Below are positions 51,418 to 59,336 of a stretch of DNA of 64,000 bases, piece after piece. Source of the stretch: Oscillospiraceae bacterium. Lineage in GTDB: Bacteria; Bacillota; Clostridia; Oscillospirales; Ruminococcaceae. Under the pieces are notes generated by a model, which was not told where the DNA came from, made no database searches, and saw only the letters and a program-made list of their open reading frames with translations. Where the stretch lies: contig JAFTXQ010000010.1 of NCBI GenBank assembly GCA_017461565.1, positions 62,001-126,000 on the forward strand, written 5' to 3'. Both the position numbers and the translations under genes were made by a program. Numbering within the stretch: the first letter of the stretch is position 1; every line of letters starts with the position of its first letter.

Positions 51418-51893
51418 TGTTAAAAAAGATACTACAGCCTGCCTCCTGCGGAAAATGCAGGATATGTTGCGGCTTCGATGAGAGCGACAAATGGGAGATA
51501 CCCCTCGTATTTTCGGAGCTGAAATCCTATATCCAGAAGAATTACCCCGAAGCAAAGCTTACGCCACGTGGGAACGAATACGTTTTCGATATGCAGTTCA
51601 ACGGAAAAGAAGTCATCTTCTGTCCCATGCTTACCGAAACAGGCTGTATGCTGGGCGACAACAAGCCTTTCGACTGCCGTATCTGGCCTTTCCGTGTGAA
51701 CGACTTCAACGGGACCAAGGTCATCACTGTATCACCTGTCTGCGAAACCGTTTCCGGGCTTTCGCTCAAGGTTCTTTCCGAATTCGTCAGTGCGGACGGC
51801 TTCGCCGACATGCTGTTCAGCGAGGCAAAAAAGCACCCCGATATGGTGAAGCCGTATATAAACGGATATCCTATCGTTGCGGCAGAGATCTGA
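51417..51893 (+). CDS. YkgJ family cysteine-cluster protein
   Basis: A 158-residue protein with the YkgJ cluster: CGKCRICC near residue 10, then CPML, GCMLG and the FDCRIWPF motif, i.e. CxxCxxCC...C...C...C. These probably bind a metal or Fe-S cluster, function unknown. ATG 51417 lies in TAATG with the glycosylase stop and has AAGGAG upstream; the longest frame starts 85 codons earlier within the previous gene and is wrong. Confidence 0.85.
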   Translation: MLKKILQPASCGKCRICCGFDESDKWEIPLVFSELKSYIQKNYPEAKLTPRGNEYVFDMQFNGKEVIFCPMLTETGCMLGDNKPFDCRIWPFRVNDFNGTKVITVSPVCETVSGLSLKVLSEFVSADGFADMLFSEAKKHPDMVKPYINGYPIVAAEI

Positions 51894-52048
51894 CGCTCCA
51901 AAAATGTATCAGATCGGATACTTATTCCGATTTTCACGCAATAACCATACTTTTTCCGAAAATGTTACGCAGAAATAACATAAAAGCAATCGCTGGTTGG
52001 TAGAAATAACAGAGCGACCGTGATAAAATAATATTGCGAGGTGAGAAA

Positions 52049-52441
52049 ATGACACTGCAATTTGACAATTTCAGAATATTCCGCAAGCAGTGCGGACTTA
52101 CTCAGGAAGAGGTCGCCGAGAAGCTGGGAGTATCCCGTCAGGCTGTGGCAAAATGGGAACGAGGCGAAACCGCCCCCGATATAGAGTTCTGTATAAAACT
52201 TGCAGAGCTGTACGGTACAACAGTTGACGCACTGGTAAGCAAAGCGTACACCCATGACGACGACCCCGACGGCAGAAAGCACGCCTTCGGCGTGGCAAAG
52301 GTCAACGACAAGGGACAGATAACTCTTCCGAAAAAAGCAAGGGATATCTTCAATATAAAATCAGGTGACTCTCTGCTGATACTCGGCGAGGAAGGCAGGG
52401 GCATCGCAATAATAAACCTCGGCAGTATGCCGACAGAATAA
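52049..52441 (+). CDS. XRE regulator fused to an AbrB/SpoVT-like domain
   Basis: A 130-residue protein combining an HTH (~5-65: GLTQEEVAEKLGVSRQAVAKWE) with a SpoVT/AbrB swapped-hairpin domain (~85-125: KVNDKGQITLPKKARDIF, then IKSGDSLLIL). Two DNA-binding modules in one small protein is uncommon. ATG 52049 with GAGGTG upstream; the longer frame begins 5 codons earlier. It heads an operon with the ABC-2 transporter and likely regulates it. Confidence 0.88.
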   Translation: MTLQFDNFRIFRKQCGLTQEEVAEKLGVSRQAVAKWERGETAPDIEFCIKLAELYGTTVDALVSKAYTHDDDPDGRKHAFGVAKVNDKGQITLPKKARDIFNIKSGDSLLILGEEGRGIAIINLGSMPTE

Positions 52442-52472
52442 ATAAAAGCGTAACATTTCGGAGGTAATTACA

Positions 52473-53210
52473 ATGAAAGCAGTCGAGGCTGTAAAGCTGA
52501 CTAAAAAATACAAGACCAAGACCGCCGTGGACGGCATCGACTTCCATGTGGAAAAAGGCGAGCTTTTCGCACTTCTCGGCGTAAACGGTGCGGGAAAGAC
52601 CACCACTATCCGTATGCTGACCTGCCTGTCAAAGCCCACGAGCGGCAGTGCAGAGGTGTGCGGTCACAACACTCTCACCGAAAGTGAGGATGTCAAGCGC
52701 ATCATCGGCATTTCGCCGCAGGACACCGCTATTGCGGAAAATCTTACAATAAAAGAAAATCTTCAGCTTGTATGCAGGATATACGGCTTCGACAAGGACA
52801 AAACGACCGCAAAGATCAACGAGATGACTGACATTTTCGGTCTTTCGGAGGTGCTGAACGACCGTGCCAAGACCCTTTCCGGCGGCTGGAAGCGCAAGCT
52901 TTCCATCGCTATGGCACTGATATCCGAGCCCGAGGTGCTGTTCCTTGACGAGCCTACCCTCGGTCTCGATGTGCTCGCACGCCGTGAGCTATGGAGAGCA
53001 ATTGAAGCCCTCAAGGGAAAGATCACTATTATACTCACCACCCACTACATGGAGGAGGCGGAGAGCCTCTCCGACAGGATAGCGATAATGCTGGGCGGCA
53101 GGATCGCCGCTATGGGCACACTCTCCGAGATCGAACAGATTGCAGGAGAAGAGGGACTTGAAGCGTCCTTTGTAAAGATCGCTGATATGGTAGGAAAGGG
53201 GGAGTTATAA
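52473..53210 (+). CDS. ABC-2 type transporter ATP-binding protein
   Basis: A 245-residue ABC ATPase: Walker A GVNGAGKTTT (~35), signature LSGGWKRKLS, Walker B VLFLDEPTLGLD and H-loop TTHYMEEAE. It is an exporter-type ATPase similar to daunorubicin/LnrL-like drug or lipid efflux proteins. ATG 52473 with CGGAGG. It overlaps the permease start by one base (TAATG). Confidence 0.95.
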   Translation: MKAVEAVKLTKKYKTKTAVDGIDFHVEKGELFALLGVNGAGKTTTIRMLTCLSKPTSGSAEVCGHNTLTESEDVKRIIGISPQDTAIAENLTIKENLQLVCRIYGFDKDKTTAKINEMTDIFGLSEVLNDRAKTLSGGWKRKLSIAMALISEPEVLFLDEPTLGLDVLARRELWRAIEALKGKITIILTTHYMEEAESLSDRIAIMLGGRIAAMGTLSEIEQIAGEEGLEASFVKIADMVGKGEL

Positions 53211-53977
53211 TGAACCGCTGTATGGCTTTTGCAATACGCAACCTTAAAGAACTGCTGCGTGACCCGCTCAGCTACATATTCTGTCTCGGATTTCCGCTGA
53301 TAATGCTGGTGGTCATGTCTGTTGTAAATTCCAGCATCCCTGAGGAAGCAGGCATGACGATATTCCGCATAGATAATCTGGGACCCGGCATTGCAGTATT
53401 CGGACTTTCCTTTGTTATGCTGTTCACCTGCCTTTCGGTATCAAAGGACCGTTCAGGCTCGTTTCTGGTAAGACTGTACGCTTCCCCCATGCGTTCCGCC
53501 GATTTTATTCTCGGATATCTGCTGCCCGTGTTCATTCTGGCAGTGGCACAGTCGCTCATTACAATGCTCTGCGCTCTGATAGTGGGGCTTGTGACGGATA
53601 TAAAGCTTGATATCCTCGGTGCGCTTGCGGTAGTACCCGCACTGGTTCCGCTCGGTATATTCTTTATCTCGACAGGTCTGCTGTTCGGTACGCTTTTCAG
53701 CGAAAAGGCGTCCCCGGGACTTTGCTCCATCATTATCTCGCTTTCAGCGTTCCTCGGTGGCGTATGGTTCGATGTGGAGGGCATCGACGGCGTGTTGGCC
53801 GATATATGCAACGTGCTTCCCTTCTATCACGGAACAAAGGCGGCAAGAGCCGCACTCGCACTGGACTTCAGCGGCGATTTCTGGATAAGCATAGCGATCT
53901 CCGCAGCTTACGCTCTTGTGATGACCGTACTCTCCATCCTGATATTCAAGAAAAAAATGAGAGCCGATCTTTCATAA
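53210..53977 (+). CDS. ABC-2 type transporter permease
   Basis: A 255-residue permease with six TM segments, beginning with FAIRNLKELLRDPLSYIFCLGFPLIMLVV-type topology of the ABC-2 (DrrB-like) family and the conserved LPFYHGTKAARA near TM6. Pairs with the upstream ATPase; substrate unknown. A strong terminator follows 1 to 40 bases after the stop. Confidence 0.92.
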   Translation: MNRCMAFAIRNLKELLRDPLSYIFCLGFPLIMLVVMSVVNSSIPEEAGMTIFRIDNLGPGIAVFGLSFVMLFTCLSVSKDRSGSFLVRLYASPMRSADFILGYLLPVFILAVAQSLITMLCALIVGLVTDIKLDILGALAVVPALVPLGIFFISTGLLFGTLFSEKASPGLCSIIISLSAFLGGVWFDVEGIDGVLADICNVLPFYHGTKAARAALALDFSGDFWISIAISAAYALVMTVLSILIFKKKMRADLS

Positions 53978-54019
53978 AAAACTGCCCCGATGCTGTTCGA
54001 TCGCATCGGGGCAGTTTTT
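53976..54019. terminator. Bidirectional terminator between ABC-2 permease and YbaK genes
   Basis: A long stem AAAAACTGCCCCGATGC / GCATCGGGGCAGTTTTT (53977-53993 with 54003-54019), 9-base loop, with T-tracts on both strands. Confidence 0.95.
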
Positions 54020-54025
54020 ATGCAA

Positions 54026-54508
54026 TTAAAATATGATGTCATCAAACACCGCCGAGCAGGCCTTTGCAAGGTCCTGCGGTGCAAGCTCAAGCTGAGTGCC
54101 AAGCTTACCGCCGCTGACGATGATCCTTTCAAAATCCTGAGCCGTGCTGTGTATGACCGTCCTGTAAAGCTTTTTCATACCTATCGGTGTGCATCCGCCA
54201 CGGATATAACCCGTTACTGCGTTGATATCCTTTACAGGGAGCATTTCAAGGGACTTCTCGCCCACCGTGCGGGCAGCTTTTTTCATATCAAGCTCTTTGT
54301 CAACGGGCAGTGCAAACACATAGTACTGCTTACTTTTTCCTACCGTGACCAGTGTCTTGAAGCTGCTGTCATAGCTCTGACCCAGCATATCTGCAATATG
54401 CACTCCATCTACAAACTCTTCACACTCATAGTAATTGACCTTATACTGTATCTTCAGCTTGTCCAGTATACGCATAGCGTTGGTCTTTACGTCCTTTTCC
54501 TTTGCCAT
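54026..54508 (-). CDS. ybaK: Cys-tRNA(Pro)/Cys-tRNA(Cys) deacylase, YbaK/EbsC family
   Basis: A 160-residue YbaK: the family's motif FKTLVTVGKSKQYYVFALPVDKELDMKK-type core with conserved K in KTL and KLGTQLELAP are visible. YbaK hydrolyses cysteine wrongly attached to tRNA-Pro. ATG 54508 with GGAGGAG; the long frame adds 5 residues. It is the last gene of the LMW-phosphatase operon. Confidence 0.93.
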   Translation of the reverse strand: MAKEKDVKTNAMRILDKLKIQYKVNYYECEEFVDGVHIADMLGQSYDSSFKTLVTVGKSKQYYVFALPVDKELDMKKAARTVGEKSLEMLPVKDINAVTGYIRGGCTPIGMKKLYRTVIHSTAQDFERIIVSGGKLGTQLELAPQDLAKACSAVFDDIIF

Positions 54509-54528
54509 ATCTCCTCCGTGCATAAGAC

Positions 54529-54556
54529 CGCCCCTTGAGCCGCAGCCAAAGGGGCG
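54529..54556 (-). terminator. Hairpin between the small membrane-protein gene and ybaK
   Basis: 8-bp stem CGCCCCTT / AAGGGGCG (54529-54536 with 54549-54556), 12-base loop. The minus-strand downstream is GTCTTAT, a weak T-tract, so it may only attenuate transcription. Confidence 0.5.
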
Positions 54557-54570
54557 TTACTTTTTAAAGA

Positions 54571-54738
54571 TCAGAAGCTGTAAACATCCTCGTCGTCGAT
54601 CTCGTCGAAATCGTCCAGCTCGGGCTCCTCGAGGCACTCTGCGATCTTCTTGTTTCTTAACAGGAAGAAAGCGACAAGTCCTGCGGCAAGCGCTGCAAGA
54701 GAAACGATACCTGCAATAATAACGAACTTTTTAGACAT
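54571..54738 (-). CDS. Small single-pass membrane protein, 55 residues
   Basis: A 55-residue frame with GGAGG at proper spacing: basic start MSKKF, one TM (VIIAGIVSLAALAAGLVAFFLL), then NKK and a strongly acidic tail (EEPELDDFDEIDDEDV). It lies between def (67 bases downstream of it in genome order) and ybaK in the same direction. The strong binding site and the clean topology support a real gene; function is unknown. Confidence 0.75.
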   Translation of the reverse strand: MSKKFVIIAGIVSLAALAAGLVAFFLLRNKKIAECLEEPELDDFDEIDDEDVYSF

Positions 54739-54804
54739 AATGAATACCTCCGTAATTTTCTTAGCTAGTCATATTTTAACATATATTATCGGAAAAATCA
54801 AGTA

Positions 54805-55218
54805 TCATATCAAAATTCCTTCAAGATGATCGCACTCATGCTGGATTATCTGCGCCGTAAAGCCGCTGTACCTGCTGCGGCGCTTCTTCATATCCATACC
54901 GAGATACTCAACTTCGATCGCTTCGTGACGGGTGACGGGCTTTGTACCAGTATGCGAAAGGCAGCCCTCCTCAGCATCGTAGGTTTTAGGAGAACGCCAG
55001 GTTATAACGGGATCAAGCATCGCCGTATACCTCGCTCCATCCTGAAACACGATGATTCGCTTAAGCACACCTATCATGTTTGCCGCCATTCCCACGCACT
55101 CATGGGAGTGTGCCTCCACGGTATCCAGAAGGTCCTGCGCCACAGGGAGATCCTCTGCCGTTGCAGGCGCAGACTTCATTCCGAGAAGAAACACATCTCT
55201 GCATATAGGTCTTTGCAT
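54805..55218 (-). CDS. def: Peptide deformylase-like protein
   Basis: A 137-residue peptide deformylase; it removes formyl from nascent N-termini. Metal ligands Cys86 (EGCLS) and H127-E-C-D-H131 are present, but motif 1 reads C41-V-G-M-A-A-N-M48 where the catalytic Gln of GxGxAAxQ is replaced by Met. Such variants recur in Clostridia; activity may be altered. ATG 55218 with AAGGAGGG; the longer frame adds 21 residues. It follows the GH25 gene by 10 bases. Confidence 0.85.
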   Translation of the reverse strand: MQRPICRDVFLLGMKSAPATAEDLPVAQDLLDTVEAHSHECVGMAANMIGVLKRIIVFQDGARYTAMLDPVITWRSPKTYDAEEGCLSHTGTKPVTRHEAIEVEYLGMDMKKRRSRYSGFTAQIIQHECDHLEGILI

Positions 55219-55228
55219 AATACCCTCC

Positions 55229-55975
55229 TTACTTATCAGCGAGGAGATCCGAAAACTCCTCTGCTGTGCCGTTAAATACATTCATATCAACAAATCTTAC
55301 GCCGCCCGAAAGCCCCTCCGCCTTACATCGGTTGGTGTACTGCCAGAACATCCATTCCCTGCCATCGGACAGGACAGGGCAAGTCGTCGGCGTGACCTCT
55401 CTTATCCATACGGGACATTCCAGAAATCCGCCTGCTATGTAAAGGTCATAGGACTTCTTTGTGGCATAGATGACGGGAGTCTTTCCGTAATGCGCTGAAA
55501 GAGCTTCTATCATATCGGAAAGCTGCGATACGACCTCTGCTTTTTCAGGCAGGTTTTTCTCCTTGTCGCCGTAAAACTCCACATCGATCACCGGCGGAAG
55601 CATATCATCACAAACAGGAACAGCGGATATAAAATTCTCCGCCTGCGAAGCCCCTGCGCTGTCATAGCTGAAAAAATGGTACGCACCGCAGGGGATCCCC
55701 TGCTTTCTTGCCTGTTCAAGATTGTACCTGAATCGTGCGTCGATATGACCACTTCCCTCAGTGGCTTTGATAAAAACAAAATCCATTCCCTCGCCGAATG
55801 TGCGCCAGTCTATCTCGCCCTGCCACACCGAAACATCCGCACCACGGACGGGATATTTCTCCTGTGAGGGAGAGTTCAGCAGTATCTCTCCCTCAAGAAA
55901 AAGCAAAGCTGTCACAGCCGCAGCAAGTGAGATCAGGCAGATATAAAACGTAGGATTCTTAACTATATTTCGCAT
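55229..55975 (-). CDS. Membrane-anchored GH25 lysozyme
   Basis: A 248-residue GH25 muramidase: N-terminal TM anchor (FYICLISLAAAVTALLFL), then the catalytic domain starting GADVSVWQGEIDW and DFVFIKATEG, with the active-site acids in VIDVEFYG (DxE). It hydrolyses the wall's MurNAc-GlcNAc bond. ATG 55975 with GGTGG; the longer frame begins at a TTG six codons earlier. It overlaps nothing but is one base after the EcfA stop. Confidence 0.93.
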   Translation of the reverse strand: MRNIVKNPTFYICLISLAAAVTALLFLEGEILLNSPSQEKYPVRGADVSVWQGEIDWRTFGEGMDFVFIKATEGSGHIDARFRYNLEQARKQGIPCGAYHFFSYDSAGASQAENFISAVPVCDDMLPPVIDVEFYGDKEKNLPEKAEVVSQLSDMIEALSAHYGKTPVIYATKKSYDLYIAGGFLECPVWIREVTPTTCPVLSDGREWMFWQYTNRCKAEGLSGGVRFVDMNVFNGTAEEFSDLLADK

Positions 55976-55976
55976 A

Positions 55977-57542
55977 TCAGCCACCGATATCAAGCGTAAT
56001 GATATTATCGTTTATTCCCTTTGCAAGCCTGCGGGCGGGCGTAGTGTAAAAGTAGTTCTCCGAGAAGAACCCGTAAGGTCTGCCCTCGCTTACTATCTCG
56101 CCGTTGAACAGCAAGCCGCATATATCCGCACAGCCTGCAGCAAGCTCCGTGTCGTGTGTGACGAGGACCACTGCCGCACCGCTGTCCGCTATGCTTTTAA
56201 GATATCCGCCCAGCTTTGTCTTTGCGCAGGCGTCTATACCCTTAGTCGGCTCATCCAGCAGCAGCACATCCGGATTTTTCAGCAGCAGCTTTGCCAGTGC
56301 GAGCCGCTGACGCTCGCCGCCCGAAAGGTCATACGGATGGCTGTCCAGAAGACCTGTAAGCGCAAAGCGCTCCGCCATATCCTCCCAGCCCGAAAAGCGG
56401 AAAAGCTCCTCTTTCACCGTATCCTCTGTAAATATCTCACAGGGGTTCTGAGGAAGATAAGCGCAGACGATATTTTTCTTCTGTTTCACACTGCCGCTGA
56501 GAGGCTTTATCATTCCTGCAAGGCATTTAAGCAGCGTAGTCTTGCCGCTTCCGTTGCCGCCCAGCACGGCATAGATCCTGCCACGCATAACCTCAAGCGA
56601 TGTATCCTTAAGCACATCGGGAGTATTTCTGCCATAGCTCACCCACAGACGGTGCGCGGAGATCAGCACCTCGCTAGTTTCGGGTAATCCGAGCGGATGA
56701 TCGGCTTTCATACCCTCGACTACTCTGCGGCACAGCTCATCCGTTCTGCCTTCACGCACAGACAGCGGACAATTACCATTGCCCCCGCCCATAGAATACA
56801 CCCTCACCGAAACAGGCATTGCCGACATCATTTCATGATCTTTCGGAAGCTTTGTACAGATTTCACGAGGAGAACAGTCCGCTATTATACGCCCATGCTC
56901 CATAACCATCACTCGGTCGGAGATGTACAGCAGCTCCTCAAGGCGGTGCTCCGCAATTATTATCGTCACACCAAAATCACGGTTCAGCCGTGATACAGCG
57001 TCAATAAAGGAATTGGCAGCTATCGGATCAAGCTGTGAGGTAGGCTCGTCCAGTAGCAGAAGCTTAGGATGAAGCGCCGCAGCAGAAGCAAGATTCAAAA
57101 GCTGCTTCTGACCTCCCGAAAGCGAAGCCACATCTCTCTCAAACACGTTTTCAAGTCCGAAATAGCTCGCCATCTCACCCACACGACGACGTATCTCATC
57201 CGACGGTAAGCCTACGCTTTCAAGCGAAAATGCAAGCTCGTGCCAGACCTTATCGGTGACGATCTGACTTTCGGGATCCTGCATAACAAAACCGATATCC
57301 CGTGCAGCATCCTCCAAAGGGACTAACGAGCTATCAGTTCCGCAGTACTGAAGCACGCCTGATATTTTCCCGTGCGGAGCTAGCCCCTGCTTCATCAGCC
57401 GTAACAGGGTGCTTTTGCCGCAGCCCGAAACGCCGCAGACCGTGACAAAGCTTCCCTCGGGAATATCAAAGCTTATTTTATCCAGTGCTTTCCTACCGTC
57501 GGGATAGGAAAACGACAGCTCTTTCGCTGAAACAATGCTCAT
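55977..57542 (-). CDS. Energy-coupling factor transporter ATPase, double ABC (EcfA-EcfA' fusion)
   Basis: A 521-residue protein with two complete ABC domains: first Walker A GVSGCGKSTL (~35), signature SLSGGQKQLL, Walker B LLLLDEPTSQLD; second Walker A GGNGSGKTTL (~310), signature DLSGGERQRL, LLLDEPTKGID. This fused form powers ECF transporters for vitamins or metals. It overlaps ecfT by 4 bases (ATGA). No S component (substrate-binding) lies in the window, so the substrate is unknown, and the module may serve several S proteins. Confidence 0.93.
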   Translation of the reverse strand: MSIVSAKELSFSYPDGRKALDKISFDIPEGSFVTVCGVSGCGKSTLLRLMKQGLAPHGKISGVLQYCGTDSSLVPLEDAARDIGFVMQDPESQIVTDKVWHELAFSLESVGLPSDEIRRRVGEMASYFGLENVFERDVASLSGGQKQLLNLASAAALHPKLLLLDEPTSQLDPIAANSFIDAVSRLNRDFGVTIIIAEHRLEELLYISDRVMVMEHGRIIADCSPREICTKLPKDHEMMSAMPVSVRVYSMGGGNGNCPLSVREGRTDELCRRVVEGMKADHPLGLPETSEVLISAHRLWVSYGRNTPDVLKDTSLEVMRGRIYAVLGGNGSGKTTLLKCLAGMIKPLSGSVKQKKNIVCAYLPQNPCEIFTEDTVKEELFRFSGWEDMAERFALTGLLDSHPYDLSGGERQRLALAKLLLKNPDVLLLDEPTKGIDACAKTKLGGYLKSIADSGAAVVLVTHDTELAAGCADICGLLFNGEIVSEGRPYGFFSENYFYTTPARRLAKGINDNIITLDIGG

Positions 57543-58393
57543 TTCAACGCTCCTTGATCGTAGCAGCCAATGCGGCTACGTTTGATATTTTCATGCAATA
57601 TAACGCAGGACGGCATGACGCACATGATCCCAAAAGCGATATACAGCAGCATATCCGCAGCGGACAGACCCACGCCCGATACGGCAGGATAGAACTCAAA
57701 AGCACCGCCGCCGCATATCATAGCCGATACTGCACTGACTGACACAAGCACCACCGCTAAAAGCTGCACCGTTTCTCTGCCACCCAGGCGGTAGAGAGAA
57801 TAACTTGTCCTGCGTGCAGTTCCGTAGCCTCTCGCTCTCATGGAATCGGCGGAGGTCATCGCCTCCTCGGCGGAATACCCGACCGAAGCAGAGAACGCCT
57901 TTAACGTATCCCTGATACCGACAGCTCCCTGCGACGCCGAGAAATCCCTTGTTCTGCGAATGAATAAAGGGACTAACCTCAGCCCACAACTAAGCACCAG
58001 ACCGCTTACAGGAAGCATACGTCCGAAAAGCCAGATGTATTTATCGGTCGTGATATACTTCACGGCATTTATACTCCAACCTGCCGCTGCCGAAATCATC
58101 AGCCCGAACACCGCACCGTACAGCACAGCCTCGGCTGTAACGGGGAGATCTCCCGCAAAGAAAAGCACCGTATCTCCCCTGTGAACGAATACGGGATTAG
58201 TCACTGCCGATACAACTGTAACAACAGGCAGCCAGATGACGATACGTATATTCCCTGAAAGGATCAGCAAAAGCGCCGCACCGACAGCGGACTCCGCAAG
58301 CGCTATCGGATCACGGGTGAATATCGTGATACCCAGTACCGCAGCAAGATAAACAAAGCAGCATAGCGGATGGGCACGTTCAAGGCTTCTCAT
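57539..58393 (-). CDS. ecfT: Energy-coupling factor transporter transmembrane protein EcfT
   Basis: A 284-residue CbiQ-family T component: about five to six TM segments and the coupling-helix motif SADSMRARGYG, matching EcfT's A-R-G signature that docks on the ATPases. It starts in an ATGA overlap with the LMW phosphatase gene and itself overlaps EcfA, a tight operon. Confidence 0.9.
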   Translation of the reverse strand: MRSLERAHPLCCFVYLAAVLGITIFTRDPIALAESAVGAALLLILSGNIRIVIWLPVVTVVSAVTNPVFVHRGDTVLFFAGDLPVTAEAVLYGAVFGLMISAAAGWSINAVKYITTDKYIWLFGRMLPVSGLVLSCGLRLVPLFIRRTRDFSASQGAVGIRDTLKAFSASVGYSAEEAMTSADSMRARGYGTARRTSYSLYRLGGRETVQLLAVVLVSVSAVSAMICGGGAFEFYPAVSGVGLSAADMLLYIAFGIMCVMPSCVILHENIKRSRIGCYDQGALK

Positions 58394-58854
58394 GAAATAA
58401 TGCCCTTCTCTGCGAGATAAGCTATCAGCGCCTCACAGCCCTCTTTAACCTCAGAGTATGTGGTATCGAAATCCCCCGTATACCACGGATCGTATATATC
58501 ACGTGGACGTTCAGTTAAATCCAGCAGACGGAGTATCTTCCCATCGGGATCTGCGCCTGCAATGCGTTTCATGTTGACTATATTGCGGCTGTCAGCACCA
58601 AGCAGCAGATCATATTCGCTGTAATCTGCCCTCGTCATCTGTCGTGCACGCTTAAAAGAGCAGTCGATGCCCAGCGAATGAAGTATCCTAACCGTGCCAC
58701 GATGCACGCCGTTCCCGATCTCCTCGGTTGAGGTTGCGGCAGAGGCGACCTCAACGCCTTCAATGCCACGCTTTTTCAGCATATCTCTCAATATAAATTC
58801 CGCCATTGGCGAGCGGCAGATGTTGCCGTGGCAGACCATCAGAATTTTGTACAT
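58390..58854 (-). CDS. Low molecular weight protein tyrosine phosphatase
   Basis: A 154-residue LMW-PTP: the loop C8-H-G-N-I-C-R14-S gives the nucleophile Cys and Arg, and DPWYTGDF holds the general acid Asp. It may dephosphorylate tyrosine kinases of wall/capsule synthesis or arsenate-reducing relatives; the wording is PTP-like. ATG 58854 has GGAGGG upstream; the longer frame adds 4 residues. First gene of the operon, promoter at 58957-58985. Confidence 0.93.
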   Translation of the reverse strand: MYKILMVCHGNICRSPMAEFILRDMLKKRGIEGVEVASAATSTEEIGNGVHRGTVRILHSLGIDCSFKRARQMTRADYSEYDLLLGADSRNIVNMKRIAGADPDGKILRLLDLTERPRDIYDPWYTGDFDTTYSEVKEGCEALIAYLAEKGIIS

Positions 58855-58956
58855 TATACCCTCCAAAGCAACGATAAGTTAGCAAAACCAATACAACTTT
58901 GCAACCTTATCGTATCAAAATCCGTTTTATTATATATAAGACGTACTTACATTGGA

Positions 58957-58985
58957 ATTATACAACATCCCATCAGAAACGTCAA
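58957..58985 (-). promoter_or_regulatory. Promoter of the LMW-phosphatase/Ecf operon
   Basis: Minus-strand TTGACG (58980-58985), 17-base spacer, TATAAT (58957-58962); leader about 95 bases. Confidence 0.85.
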
Positions 58986-59336
58986 GTCGCAGGAACCTAA
59001 AACGCCCCCGATCAGCATCGGAGGCGTTCCAGGAATTTTTGGAGGATCTGTTATCATTTCATTTTTGTCTCTGTTCATATTGTAGCAGACACGCCGAAAA
59101 AAATCAATATATATGACAAAACTGTAATCAAATCCGTGAAATTGTAATTTTTGAGTAACCTTTTTCACTCATTTTGTAATCCTTTTGTAACCTTTTGTAA
59201 TCTTACTGTAATAACAGTGAAATAACCGTGAAAAATTTCAAAAAACACTGTTCAAATAACATAAAGTATGCTATACTATATTATGTGGAGTTATGCAACA
59301 GAAAAGCCACACAAAAAGAACAAACAGGAGAACAAA
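58986..59336. other. Intergenic region between the divergent operons at 58.9 and 59.3 kb
   Basis: About 350 bases without a gene: a hairpin AACGCC..GGCGTT (59001-59028, inner stem CCGAT/ATCGG), the phased GTAAY array (59124-59232), and a -10-like TATACT (59272-59277). The hairpin belongs to no obvious transcript. Confidence 0.6.
59124..59232. repeat. Helically phased GTAAY array upstream of the cysteine desulfurase gene
   Basis: GTAATC, GTAATT or GTAACC motifs begin at 59124, 59144, 59155, 59176, 59187, 59197 and 59208, and GTGAA variants at 59218 and 59228: spacings of 10, 11, 20 or 21 bases, close to one or two helical turns. Each motif is preceded by a T-tract, so intrinsic bending is a possible explanation. 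Similar motifs lie at 49749-49797. Confidence 0.7.

Noticed and set aside
58947-59168. Minus-strand frame ending in a Cys-rich tail, possible leader peptide
   Set aside because: No ribosome binding site before any start, and it overlaps the TTGACG/TATAAT promoter of the phosphatase operon.
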